A stretch of 14,577 nucleotides of DNA from Chloroflexota bacterium. GTDB taxonomy: Bacteria > Chloroflexota > Anaerolineae > Aggregatilineales > Phototrophicaceae. The stretch covers positions 1 to 14,577 of the forward strand of contig JAADYY010000273.1 in the NCBI GenBank assembly GCA_010092805.1. Reading direction: 5' to 3'. This document shows, one piece after another, positions 1 to 8,178 of this stretch (positions are counted from its first letter, which is position 1; each line of letters begins with the position of its first letter). The translations under genes were made by a program, and so were the position numbers. The notes beneath the pieces were generated by a model, which was not told the DNA's origin, ran no database searches, and saw nothing but the letters and a program-made list of their open reading frames with translations.

Positions 1-581
1 ACACTCACGCCCAGCAGCACCGCCCACATAAGCGCTCGCCAGCGACGTTGTGGTTTGCGTGCGATCTGCTTCCAGGTGAGCAGCAGCAGCGGAATCCAGA
101 ACCAGCCGAGCAGGTTGACATTCGTCCAGCCGACGCTGTTTTGCATGATCGGCAGCAGTTGGAACAGCACCCCACCGATCAAAGCTAAGCTGGTTGCGAC
201 GCCGGCATCGCGCAGAAACACAAAGATCAGGTATCCGGTCAATGTGTAAGCCACAATGAACACGAGCGTCATCGCGGCGACCGTACCCACCAACGGTTCG
301 GCCAGCGCCCACACCGGGTACCAGGCCGCCGCCAACGTATGCAGCGCTAAACTCGACATCTGCGGTGCCATCACATAATTCGTGGTGTACACTGCAAGAT
401 CTGGGGTGGTCAGCGCATGGCGAAGCCACCAGAAATTCCAGTGGAAGAAGTAGTAATCGGTGACGCGCACATCAGCCACGCCGACGGTATGCGTTTCCAT
501 GTGGATGATCGGGTGGTAGAGCGCCAGCAGCCCCAACAGCGCAAAGATCGCCAGCGCGAGCGCTTCCCGTCTCAGCGCCAT
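1..581 (-). CDS. Large polytopic membrane protein, GT-C-like, N-terminal part (partial)
   Basis: Only the first 193 codons are in the window; the gene continues past the left edge. The frame is open throughout and is clearly paralogous to the two complete membrane proteins upstream in the same operon. Residues 8-25 form the first membrane segment. A first-loop motif follows at about 42-57 (DYYFFHWNFWWLRHAL), then YTTNYVMAP, a WYPVWALAEPL segment, and further hydrophobic segments near 100-123, 131-147 and 157-172. The start ATG at 581 lies inside the end of the SGNH gene, overlapping it by 10 bases, so translation is probably coupled; a weak CAGG lies 8 bases upstream. In GT-C enzymes an Asp in the first extracytoplasmic loop is catalytic, and Asp42 is in the right place. 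The glycosyltransferase role is an inference. The paralogs suggest a C-terminal soluble domain, not visible here. Confidence 0.85.
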   Translation of the reverse strand, partial: MALRREALALAIFALLGLLALYHPIIHMETHTVGVADVRVTDYYFFHWNFWWLRHALTTPDLAVYTTNYVMAPQMSSLALHTLAAAWYPVWALAEPLVGTVAAMTLVFIVAYTLTGYLIFVFLRDAGVATSLALIGGVLFQLLPIMQNSVGWTNVNLLGWFWIPLLLLTWKQIARKPQRRWRALMWAVLLGVS

Positions 582-1579
582 GTGATCGCCTGCGCGAACA
601 GCAGATCATACAGCAGCACGCCCACCCGCGCGTGGAATTCGGCGCTGGCATGGGCATCGCGCGGCGAGACCATCCGCGCTTCCGGCGGCATCGCAGCGGC
701 CAGATCAAACAGCTTGAGCACGCGATCACCGTAGCCGCGCAACTCAAACACCTGCGCCACGCGATCCACGTAGGCGATGCTGCCGACCGGGTCGTGCATA
801 TCCGGGAAGATGACCACACCCAAATCCGCGCCGCGCGCCTCCACCGCATCGATCAGCGCGTGGATCTGCTCCTCGTGGATCGCCCACACCACTGAGTGAT
901 CGTACATCGCGTGCAACCAGTCGATGTAGGGTTGTGCGCTCGCCCGTCGCCCCGTCAGCGCGCTCAGCCGCCAGTAGATGAAGTTGCCCAAGTACGACTC
1001 TTGTGCCCATGCTGGCAGATCCGCAAGTGGGTCGAGGCCCGGATCCAAGCCGATGCTGAGCGCCGCGTTTTCGATGTCATTGAGCGTGTATTGGATGATC
1101 ACATGATCCGGTGTTTGTAACGGATGTGCCTCCAGATTAGCCAGTGTCTCGACGGTGCTTGCACCCGGCTCACCCAGGTTGATCACGGTGTAATCAGCGC
1201 CGAGTTGGTCGGCGAGCACATCACCGAAGCGGTCACGCGGATCGTCGATGCCCCAGCCCGCCGTGAACGAGTCGCCGACGATCAACACCGTCGTTTCGTC
1301 CTGCCAATCTGCCGCCATCCACTCACGATCCCGGTAGCCGAGGCTGTTGGTTTGCCAGTGACGATCCAGCCAATTATCGAGCGCCAACGTCGGGATGCCG
1401 TCCGATTCAGCGAAGAAGAAGCGAAAGTAGATCTCGCCCAGCACGAACATGCCAACGATCACGGTATAGCTGATCAGCAAGTTGGCACTCACGGCGCGCA
1501 CCCGCCGCGACCGCCGCTGCGCCGCCCCGATCACCAGCAGCAGCCCAACGACAACGATCACCAGAACAAGACTTGTCAT
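572..1579 (-). CDS. Membrane-anchored SGNH/GDSL-type hydrolase
   Basis: The 335-residue protein has an N-terminal hydrophobic segment (about 3-19), a basic stretch (21-28, QRRSRRVR) and a second membrane segment (about 33-48), followed by a probably extracytoplasmic SGNH domain. A TNSLGYRD motif (78-85) precedes block I, VLIVGDSFTAGWG, with nucleophile candidate Ser104. NLGEPGAS (about 134-141) fits block II, TLND (165-168) gives the block III Asn, and DAH (308-310) fits the C-terminal Asp-x-x/x-His pair. Family members are esterases or O-acyltransferases on glycans or lipids. I start it at ATG 1579, not at an in-frame start 14 codons upstream, because TAGGAG sits 6 bases before it; the TAG is the stop codon of the upstream gene. 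Sitting between GT-C-like paralogs, it may add or remove acyl groups on a surface glycan; that role is inferred. Confidence 0.88.
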   Translation of the reverse strand: MTSLVLVIVVVGLLLVIGAAQRRSRRVRAVSANLLISYTVIVGMFVLGEIYFRFFFAESDGIPTLALDNWLDRHWQTNSLGYRDREWMAADWQDETTVLIVGDSFTAGWGIDDPRDRFGDVLADQLGADYTVINLGEPGASTVETLANLEAHPLQTPDHVIIQYTLNDIENAALSIGLDPGLDPLADLPAWAQESYLGNFIYWRLSALTGRRASAQPYIDWLHAMYDHSVVWAIHEEQIHALIDAVEARGADLGVVIFPDMHDPVGSIAYVDRVAQVFELRGYGDRVLKLFDLAAAMPPEARMVSPRDAHASAEFHARVGVLLYDLLFAQAITWR

Positions 1580-1587
1580 CCGCGCTC

Positions 1588-3783
1588 CTATTCGCCCGCT
1601 GCCCGCGTGAATCGCAGCCAATTGACGGCCAGCGCCAGCCGCCGCTGATCGTCACCTTGCCCGACTTCGGTAGGCACCCGCCAGCCATCATAATCGAACA
1701 CAATCTCGACGTGTACGCCATCGCCGATCAACGCAGCCGGCAGTTCGAAGGTATATTCGGCCAGTTGAGCGGTGGCGACTACGACGGGCGCGCCGAGTGG
1801 TTGATCATTAACCCGGAGGCGCAGCGTTCGCGGCTCGTGGAACGCCTGCGCGGGGATCGTCAGTATGTAATCCGACGGCGGCAGATCAACATACAGCCGC
1901 GTTTGTGGATATTCACCCATCCAGCGCAGCGTCAGCCCAGAGATCGTCTCGGCCCAATGCCAACCCCAACCAATGTAGCGCTCATCACCGGGCGCGCCGA
2001 TGTCGATTTCATGGACGCCGGGCGCGATCTCCGGCGGGGTACGCGGCGGACAGCCGTCCGGGTGCCAGGTGGTGCGATACGCCACCGCCGATCTCTCGAC
2101 TGCAACAGGACACAGCAGATCAGGCAGGCTGTTGAAGTAGCCGAGGATCTCCTGCACCGTCGGCCCCACGCGCCCAATGTAATCTTGATGCACGACGATA
2201 TAGCCAATCGGCCACGCATCGATCCGATTGCGAAGCTGCGCCTCAACCCGCTCCGGTTCCAGGTAGCGCCGCTGCCCCAACCACGCCAACATCGGGTCGT
2301 CGTAGAGCCAGTGCCAGAAATGACTCAGCGGCGCACGCGCAATGGTGCCGTTGAGCATCCGTTTGCCGTGCGTGAGGCCGTAGAACTGCGTCTCCATTGG
2401 CGCGAACTCGCCAACCCACGCCTCGCCGGAGCCACCCGCCACTGGCACCTCCACCACCGCGTAATCGTCGTATGGGGCACCGCGCTCCCGGCCCATCATC
2501 TCGTAGAATCCGTACACCGGAGCCGCCGGGCGGAGCGGCATCGGCTCGTAGATCCGCGCATCGATGAGCACGAGCAGCGTCAGCGCCGCCAGCAAACCCA
2601 ACCGCACCGGCGTACGCTGTGACATCAACGGCCCCAACGTCTGCCCGACGAAGATCAGTGCCGGTAGGATGATCACCGGGGCAAAGCGCGCCGGATTGCG
2701 AAACAACCCGCCGAAAATTTCGTGCAGCGCGACATACGGCGTGGTGACGGTGGTTTCGCCCAGCGTGATCGACGGCCCAGCCGAGAAGATCAGGGGCGGT
2801 AGCATCACCGCGAACCAGAACCAGCGGATCGGTTTGTTTAAGCGGCGGCGCAGCGGCGATAAGCTGATCAGCAGCGCCGCTGCAACCGACGGCAGAATCA
2901 GCGCGCCCAGTGTCACCGAGCGGCTGTACGGACTCCAGCGCCAAAGATAGCCGTCGGGGAAAGGAATCCCTGCCGCATCCTCGATCCGCTGGGGCGACAA
3001 GCTGCTGAGATCATACGTGAGCAGGTGCGGCAGCGGCCCCGCGATCCACAGTAGGCCAAGTGCCAGGCCCACCGCCACGATCCCCGCCCCGACCAGCCGA
3101 CCGCGCAAGCGCCCCGACCCCGCCGTGATGAGTGTCAGCAAGCCATACGGTACGATCAGGAAGGCGAGAAACAGGCCGTGCTGGTACTCGGTCATCAACA
3201 TGCCGTAAAGGGTCAGACCCAGGACAAGTGCCCACACGAATGTGCGGCGCGGCTGATCGATTGATCGGGCGATGCGCCCCCAGATCACCAGAGCGAGCGG
3301 CAGCCAGAACAGACTCAGGTAGTTGATGTTGGTGACGAATACGCTCAGCAGCATGGCAGGCGTGAGCATGAAGATCATCCCGCCGCTGAGCGCCAACGAT
3401 CCCGGCACCGCCTCCTGACGCAGCAGGCCGTAACATGCATACCCGCTGAGCGCCAACGCCAACACGAAGATCACGTGCATAGCGATTAGTGACCCGGCCA
3501 GCGGTTCGATCAGCGCCCACACCGGGTACCAGAACGGCGTCAGGGTGTGCAGCGCGAGGCTGGTCGTGGCCGGGAACAGCACATAATTCGTCTCATAAAT
3601 GTTCAACCCCGTCGTGAGCGCGTGGCGCATCCACCAGTAGTTCCAGTGAAAATGATAATAATCGTGCGGCTGCGTCGCGCCGACGTGCGTGCCCGCGTGG
3701 AACAGCGGCCAGTAGAGTGCCAGGCACGCCAGCCCCACGAAAAACCCCGCGATCAGCAGGTGACGCCGCAGCTTACGACCCAT
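1588..3783 (-). CDS. Large polytopic membrane protein with C-terminal soluble domain, GT-C-like
   Basis: The product has 731 residues. About ten hydrophobic segments lie between residues 8 and 410. The first loop (about 31-56) carries HDYYHFHWNYWWMRHAL with candidate catalytic Asp41, followed by YETNYVLFP and FWYPVWALIEPL. From about 411 on the chain is soluble and probably extracytoplasmic: IYEPMPLRPAAPVYGFYEMM, then a conserved WLGQRRYLEPE and WPIGYIVVHQ region, then a module from about 573 that looks like an all-beta domain (GWGWHW, LRWMGEYPQTRLYVDLP, QAFHEPRTL, VFDYDGWRVP). I chose ATG 3783 over an upstream in-frame start at 3921 because homology to the paralogs begins there; it overlaps the preceding gene by 11 bases. 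Overall layout matches bacterial GT-C/YfhO-like membrane glycosyltransferases, but no family is named with certainty. The C-terminal ~150 residues are about 76% identical to the upstream paralog by hand count, far more than the rest. Confidence 0.85.
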   Translation of the reverse strand: MGRKLRRHLLIAGFFVGLACLALYWPLFHAGTHVGATQPHDYYHFHWNYWWMRHALTTGLNIYETNYVLFPATTSLALHTLTPFWYPVWALIEPLAGSLIAMHVIFVLALALSGYACYGLLRQEAVPGSLALSGGMIFMLTPAMLLSVFVTNINYLSLFWLPLALVIWGRIARSIDQPRRTFVWALVLGLTLYGMLMTEYQHGLFLAFLIVPYGLLTLITAGSGRLRGRLVGAGIVAVGLALGLLWIAGPLPHLLTYDLSSLSPQRIEDAAGIPFPDGYLWRWSPYSRSVTLGALILPSVAAALLISLSPLRRRLNKPIRWFWFAVMLPPLIFSAGPSITLGETTVTTPYVALHEIFGGLFRNPARFAPVIILPALIFVGQTLGPLMSQRTPVRLGLLAALTLLVLIDARIYEPMPLRPAAPVYGFYEMMGRERGAPYDDYAVVEVPVAGGSGEAWVGEFAPMETQFYGLTHGKRMLNGTIARAPLSHFWHWLYDDPMLAWLGQRRYLEPERVEAQLRNRIDAWPIGYIVVHQDYIGRVGPTVQEILGYFNSLPDLLCPVAVERSAVAYRTTWHPDGCPPRTPPEIAPGVHEIDIGAPGDERYIGWGWHWAETISGLTLRWMGEYPQTRLYVDLPPSDYILTIPAQAFHEPRTLRLRVNDQPLGAPVVVATAQLAEYTFELPAALIGDGVHVEIVFDYDGWRVPTEVGQGDDQRRLALAVNWLRFTRAAGE

Positions 3784-6031
3784 CGGTCGGCTGCCCGGAG
3801 TCTTGCTGTGCGAAACGCACCCAATCGACAGCCAACGCCAGCCGCCGCTGATCGCCGCCCAGCCCCAACTCGGCAGGCACGCGCCAATCATCGTAGTCGA
3901 ACACAACCTCGCTGTGGTCACCGTCGCCGATCACCTCAGCGGGCAGGTCGAACGTATACTCAGCCAGTTGATCAGTGGACACGGTGGCGGGCGTGCCAAG
4001 CGGTTGATCGTTGACGATAAGCTGTAGCGTGCGCGGTTCGTGGAACGCCTGCGCTGTGATCGTCACCGTGTAGTCGGCGGGTGGCAGATCGACATACAGC
4101 CGTGTCTGCGGATATTCGCCCATCCAGCGCAGCGTCACCCCGAAGACATCCTCTCGGTAGTGCCAGCCCCATCCGAGATGCACTTCATCGCCCGGCGCAC
4201 CGATATCGATGACGAACTCACCGGGCGCAACTTCTGGCGGCGTGCGCGGTGGACAGCCATCCGGGTGCCAGCGCGTGCGATAGACGACGGCATCCCCCTC
4301 CACTGTGAAGGGGCACACCAGATCATCGTGTTGATTGAGGTAACCGATGATCTCTTGCAGCGTTGGCCCATCCCGACCGATCAAATTTTGATGGATGACG
4401 ATGTAGCCAATCGGCCACGAAAAGATGCGCTCGCGGAGTTGAGCAGCCACGTTTTCCGGCTCCAGGTAGCGCCGCTGCCCCAACCAACTGATCATCGGGT
4501 CGTCGTAGACCATATACCAGAAATTCTCGATGGGTGCCCGCGAGATAAACCCGTTGACCATCCGCCGTGTGTGCGTCATGCCGTAAAACTGAAGCTGAAT
4601 CGCCCGCGAGTCGCCGAAGAGCACCTCACCCGTGCCGATGCCTGTCGGCACCTCGAAGACGACATACTCGTCATACGGTTCGGCGGCCATCGTCTCGTAA
4701 AATGTGTACGGATAAGGCACTGGATCGAGCGGTGCCGTTTCGTACAGCCGGATCGAGACGGCTAGCGCCAAAAACGCGCCTGCCAGCGCAAACACTCGCG
4801 CTGATCGCGGCGGCAGTATGGCCCGCCCCGTAAGCAGCGGCGTCCATGTTTTCCCAGCGAAGATCATCCCCGCGATCACGAAGATCGGCGCAAGCCGCCA
4901 GGGCATCCGGAACATGCCATCGGTGATCGTATACAACCAACGATACGGCATCGGGATCGTCTGATCGCCAAGCTGCACCGTCGGCCCCAGCGCGAAGATC
5001 AGCGGCGGCAGCATGATCCCAAACCACAGCCAGCGATCCGGCGGCATCCGGCGGCGCAACGGCGTCACGCTGACGATGGTCGAGAGCAGAATCGCAACCG
5101 TCACGAACGCCCCAACCGACGGACGCGCCCAACTCCACCACTCATCCGCCATCGAGAGCAGGCCGCCAGGGAACGGCACCCCCGGTCGATCTTCGACGGG
5201 GCCGGGGACGAGTTCGCCGGAAAATTCCAGAATCGCGGGCAGCGGCCCGGCAAACCAGATCAGCGCGACCGCGACGCCAACTGCCACGATCCCCGCGCTG
5301 ATCAATCGCACACGCCAGCGGCTGCGCCAAAGCGTATACAGCCCATAAGGTACCATCACCGCCGCCAGAAAGATCGGGAACTGGAGATCGGTGAGGAACA
5401 GCCCCCACAGCGCGATCCCCTGCACCAGTGCCCAGCCAACCGCTTGCCGCAGCCGCCCGCCATCAATCGCGGCGACGACCTGCTGCCACAGCAGCAGATG
5501 CGCAGGCAGCCAGAACCAATCCATGAGGTTGAGGTGTGTGTTGTAGTAAAAGTAGCGCGAGATCGGCAGCACTTGCAGAACAGCCCCGCCCAGCAGGGCG
5601 AGGCCGGGATGGACGCTTTCGCTGCGTAGTAGTACAAACAGCAGGTAGCCGTTGAGGAACGCGCCCAGAAAAATGATCACTGTGACGGCGTGGAGCGTTC
5701 CGGTCAGCGGTTCCAGCAGCGCCCACAGCGGATACCAGAACGCCGTCAGGGCATGATAGCCGTAGTTGCTCAGGTTGGGGAACATGACGAAGTCGTTGGC
5801 GTACACATCGAGGCCGGGCGTGTGCAGCGCGTGACGAATCCACCAGAAGTTCCAGTTGTAATTGAAGTAATCAAACCCGGCGACGTGTGTCCCCGAATGA
5901 AGCACAATCGGGTAAAGCGTGAGAAACGCCAGCAGCCCGAAGAATCCAGCCGCCAACCCATGCAGGCGCACCTGAGAGCGGGCAGCGGGCGCAGCGCGCG
6001 CTGGAGTATCAATCGTCAACGCCGAATCCAT
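3773..6031 (-). CDS. Large polytopic membrane protein with C-terminal soluble domain, GT-C-like (first gene of operon)
   Basis: The 752-residue protein starts with a short cytoplasmic arm rich in Ala/Arg, then about ten membrane segments between residues 23 and 428. The first loop holds DYFNYNWNFWWIRHAL (54-69, candidate Asp54), then YANDFVMFP and FWYPLWALLEPL. The soluble part (about 430-752) has WLGQRRYLEPENV (516-528), WPIGYIVIHQ (539-548), WHPDGCPPRTPPE (588-600) and the same beta-rich module as its paralog. Start choice is firm: an in-frame TAA lies two codons before ATG 6031, and homology needs most of the N-terminus. No clear Shine-Dalgarno precedes it. A 12-codon out-of-frame mini-ORF (ATG 6047 to TGA 6009) overlaps this start. 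Role inferred as a polyprenyl-phosphate-sugar-type glycosyltransferase or related surface-glycan factor; a purely structural or receptor role is possible. Confidence 0.87.
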   Translation of the reverse strand: MDSALTIDTPARAAPAARSQVRLHGLAAGFFGLLAFLTLYPIVLHSGTHVAGFDYFNYNWNFWWIRHALHTPGLDVYANDFVMFPNLSNYGYHALTAFWYPLWALLEPLTGTLHAVTVIIFLGAFLNGYLLFVLLRSESVHPGLALLGGAVLQVLPISRYFYYNTHLNLMDWFWLPAHLLLWQQVVAAIDGGRLRQAVGWALVQGIALWGLFLTDLQFPIFLAAVMVPYGLYTLWRSRWRVRLISAGIVAVGVAVALIWFAGPLPAILEFSGELVPGPVEDRPGVPFPGGLLSMADEWWSWARPSVGAFVTVAILLSTIVSVTPLRRRMPPDRWLWFGIMLPPLIFALGPTVQLGDQTIPMPYRWLYTITDGMFRMPWRLAPIFVIAGMIFAGKTWTPLLTGRAILPPRSARVFALAGAFLALAVSIRLYETAPLDPVPYPYTFYETMAAEPYDEYVVFEVPTGIGTGEVLFGDSRAIQLQFYGMTHTRRMVNGFISRAPIENFWYMVYDDPMISWLGQRRYLEPENVAAQLRERIFSWPIGYIVIHQNLIGRDGPTLQEIIGYLNQHDDLVCPFTVEGDAVVYRTRWHPDGCPPRTPPEVAPGEFVIDIGAPGDEVHLGWGWHYREDVFGVTLRWMGEYPQTRLYVDLPPADYTVTITAQAFHEPRTLQLIVNDQPLGTPATVSTDQLAEYTFDLPAEVIGDGDHSEVVFDYDDWRVPAELGLGGDQRRLALAVDWVRFAQQDSGQPTDGS

Positions 6032-6097
6032 CCATTACCAATGACATTATCCGGAGATAGCGTATTGCGTTTGTTTGCCGCGTCATCATGCCGCCGA

Positions 6098-6126
6098 TGT
6101 ATACAACATAGGGAACATAGAGTCAA
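6098..6126 (-). promoter_or_regulatory. Candidate sigma70-type promoter for the leftward membrane-protein/SGNH operon
   Basis: Read on the minus strand: TTGACT (6121-6126), a 17-base spacer, then TATACA (6098-6103). This matches 5/6 and 4/6 of the -35 and -10 consensus at ideal spacing. It predicts a start near 6091 and a leader of about 60 bases before ATG 6031. Confidence 0.55.
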
Positions 6127-6171
6127 TGTTGGTGCCCGGTGCGGATTGTGTAGCCTTTCACGTACGAAAGC

Positions 6172-6199
6172 TTGAACAATTCCAATCGACAGATACACT
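6172..6199 (+). promoter_or_regulatory. Candidate promoter for the BMP-FAS1 gene
   Basis: TTGAAC (6172-6177) and TACACT (6194-6199), each 4/6 to consensus, are separated by 16 bases. A start near 6206 would give a leader of about 47 bases ending in the GAGG ribosome site at 6243-6246. It is divergent from the promoter at 6098-6126, and the two cores are about 45 bases apart. Nothing else was recognised in the 6032-6252 intergenic region. Confidence 0.35.
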
Positions 6200-6252
6200 T
6201 TTAGCGGTACGACCTATACCCGTAATTTTCAATCACTTGTGTGAGGTAAGGC

Positions 6253-7707
6253 ATGAAAAAGAACCGCTTGTTTGTCTTTCTGATCGTGTTCATGGTTGCC
6301 GCTGGCCCGATCATCGGCGGCGCGACCGCCCAAACGGAAATTGAAGGTGTCTGCATGATCACCAACGAGGGTGGTCGTGTCAACGATGGTACGTTCAACA
6401 CGCTGACCTACGACGGGATGCTGCGTGCCGCCGAAGATTTTGACCTGGAAACCACTTTCATCGAAACGGTCGGGGCGGCTGATTACGAAGCCAACTTCGA
6501 GATTTGCGTGGACGAGGGCTTCGACATCATCCTCACGGTCGGCTTCCTGATCACCGACGCGACGTTCGAAGCGGCGCAAGCCAACCCGGATGTGCTGTTC
6601 GTCGGCATCGATCAATTTTACGGTGAAGCGCTGCCGAATCTCGTGGGCTTGCAGTTCCGTGAGGATCAAGGCGGTTTCATGGCTGGGGCGCTGGCCGCCA
6701 TGATGACTGAGAGCGGGGTTGTCGGTGGGGTGTATGGTCAAGCGATCCCGCCGGTGGTTCGCTTCCGCACAGGTTTCGAGAACGGCGTCCGCTATATTGA
6801 TCCCGATGTGACCGCACTCGGCGCTTATATTGATGACTTTAACGATCCGGCGGGCGGCGCTGCCACCGCAGAGCAATATCTGGGCGAGGGGGCCGATGTG
6901 ATCATGGGCGCGGGTGGCCCCACAGGGTCTGGCGCGATTACGTTCGCAGCGCAGCAAGGGGCGCTCGTTATCGGCGTTGACCTGGACGAATATTTCACGA
7001 CCTTCGGTGGCGGCGAAACCCCCGGCGCGGAAAACATCATTAGCAGCTCAATTAAGCGCGTTGATAACGGCGTCTACGATATGATCGCGGCGGCTGTCGA
7101 TGGTACCGGCTTCCCGGAAAACAGCCTGTATGTGCTGGAAGTGGCGAATGAGGGCATCGGCTTTGCCCCGCCCAACGAAGCAGATGTGCCAGAAGACGTG
7201 ACTGCGGATCTTGAGGCGATTCTCACCGGGTTGCAGATAGGGGAGATCATGACTGGGGCGGACCCGGTCACTGGGGCGCAGCTTGGCACCATCCGCCAAG
7301 TGCTGGAAGCGTCCGGTGACTTTGGGATCATGCTGGATCTGTACGAAGCTGCTGATCTGCTGGATCGTTTAGAAAGCCCTGGCCCAATCACCGTACTGGC
7401 CCTGACCGACGAGACCATCAACGCCGCGCTGTCGAGTTTCGGCATCACGCAGGACGCGCTGCGCAGCGATCCGGGGCTGCTGAGCACCGTGCTTCGATAC
7501 CACCTGCTGTCCCCGGCAATCTATGGGCGTATCCTCAGCACAGAGACGACCGTCACAGCGGCGAACGGTGCGAACATCAACGTTGATGTGACCGAACGGG
7601 GCATTCGCTTGAACCGGAGTGCTACTGTCACCACCGCAGACATCAACGCCGCCAACGGTCTCATCCATGTGATCAGTCGTGTGCTGCTGCCGCCCGGCGT
7701 CGGTTGA
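6253..7707 (+). CDS. Secreted BMP/Med-family ligand-binding protein fused to a C-terminal fasciclin (FAS1) domain
   Basis: The 484-residue protein begins with a Sec signal peptide (MKKNRLFVFLIVFM..., probable cut after ATA at residue 26). There is no lipobox Cys, so it is probably secreted, not lipid-anchored. Residues about 31-330 match the BMP/PnrA-type periplasmic-binding fold: GVCMITNEGGRVNDGTFN, the DGMLRAAEDF segment, FVGIDQFY, LQFREDQGGFMAGALAA, GADVIMGAGGPTGSG and ALVIGVDLDEY. These proteins usually bind nucleosides or related small molecules for ABC import. Residues about 347-481 match FAS1: TVLALTDETINAAL (H1-like), LRYHLLSPAIYG with the YH pair (416-417), ATVTTADINAANGLIHVISRVLLP (H2-like). 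FAS1 domains mediate adhesion or polymer binding. Start ATG 6253 has GAGG 6 bases upstream. No permease or ATPase gene is nearby, so its partners are elsewhere or it is not a transporter part. Confidence 0.9.
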   Translation: MKKNRLFVFLIVFMVAAGPIIGGATAQTEIEGVCMITNEGGRVNDGTFNTLTYDGMLRAAEDFDLETTFIETVGAADYEANFEICVDEGFDIILTVGFLITDATFEAAQANPDVLFVGIDQFYGEALPNLVGLQFREDQGGFMAGALAAMMTESGVVGGVYGQAIPPVVRFRTGFENGVRYIDPDVTALGAYIDDFNDPAGGAATAEQYLGEGADVIMGAGGPTGSGAITFAAQQGALVIGVDLDEYFTTFGGGETPGAENIISSSIKRVDNGVYDMIAAAVDGTGFPENSLYVLEVANEGIGFAPPNEADVPEDVTADLEAILTGLQIGEIMTGADPVTGAQLGTIRQVLEASGDFGIMLDLYEAADLLDRLESPGPITVLALTDETINAALSSFGITQDALRSDPGLLSTVLRYHLLSPAIYGRILSTETTVTAANGANINVDVTERGIRLNRSATVTTADINAANGLIHVISRVLLPPGVG

Positions 7708-7744
7708 TCGGTAGATCACGCTACGCAGCAACTGTCATAAAGCA

Positions 7745-7772
7745 TAGACGCTCCCGAACCAGGGAGCGTCTA
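7745..7772. terminator. Perfect 11-bp hairpin between convergent genes (likely bidirectional terminator)
   Basis: Arm TAGACGCTCCC (7745-7755), six-base loop GAACCA, arm GGGAGCGTCTA (7762-7772). It lies between the BMP-FAS1 stop (7707) and the end of the leftward rhodanese gene (7809). No long T-run follows on the plus strand; on the minus strand it is followed by TGCTTTAT. A terminator or 3'-end stabiliser is likely. Confidence 0.65.
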
Positions 7773-7808
7773 GTGGTACCCGATGCACTGGCGGTCAGTA
7801 AATCTCGC

Positions 7809-8162
7809 TTACTTCTCGATGGGAAAACCGTTCATCATCCAGCGCATAGTGCCGCCTTTCAGGTTGTACACCTCGCTGTAGCCTGCTGTCACCAATTGCT
7901 CGGCTGCGCTGGCGCTGCGGTTTCCAGACGCGCACACCAGCACCACCGGCTTATCCTGCGGCACTTCGCTGAGGCGCGCGCCGAGCTTTTCCAGCGGGAT
8001 GTTCACGGCACCGGGGACGTGCCCATCGCGGTATTCGCCCGGCGTCCGCACATCCACCAGCACATGATCTGCCTGACTTTCGACGAATTGACTGCGATAC
8101 CCGGCGGCATCAACCACCTGAAATTGCGCACCCGCGCCGGGACGTTTGAATAGAAACGACAT
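7809..8162 (-). CDS. Single-domain rhodanese-like sulfurtransferase, soluble
   Basis: A 117-residue single rhodanese domain. VLVDVRTPGEYRDGHVPGAVNIP (about 34-56) is the substrate/CDC25-type motif, and the active-site loop is C77-ASGNRS. Such proteins move sulfane sulfur through a Cys persulfide, often using thiosulfate or glutathione persulfide; the substrate here is not evident. The C-terminus GGTMRWMMNGFPI is typical of the family. No signal peptide or membrane segment is seen, so it is probably cytoplasmic. ATG 8162 is preferred to an in-frame TTG eight codons upstream because TGGAGTGA lies about 7 bases before it. It follows the membrane-anchored rhodanese by 58 bases on the same strand and probably forms an operon with it. 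Confidence 0.93.
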   Translation of the reverse strand: MSFLFKRPGAGAQFQVVDAAGYRSQFVESQADHVLVDVRTPGEYRDGHVPGAVNIPLEKLGARLSEVPQDKPVVLVCASGNRSASAAEQLVTAGYSEVYNLKGGTMRWMMNGFPIEK

Positions 8163-8178
8163 TGACAATTCACTCCAT

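Noticed and set aside
1573..2622. Long plus-strand open frame opposite the membrane-protein gene
   Set aside because: It is Arg/Pro/His-rich with no recognisable motif, has no ribosome site, and lies antisense to a gene with strong paralog support.
4040..4765. Plus-strand open frame of 241 codons
   Set aside because: It mirrors the conserved C-terminal part of the minus-strand paralog and has the same Arg/His-rich shadow composition.
6156..6171. CTTTC...GAAAG inverted repeat in the divergent intergenic region
   Set aside because: The symmetry is broken by an extra base around CGTACG, so it is not a convincing operator.
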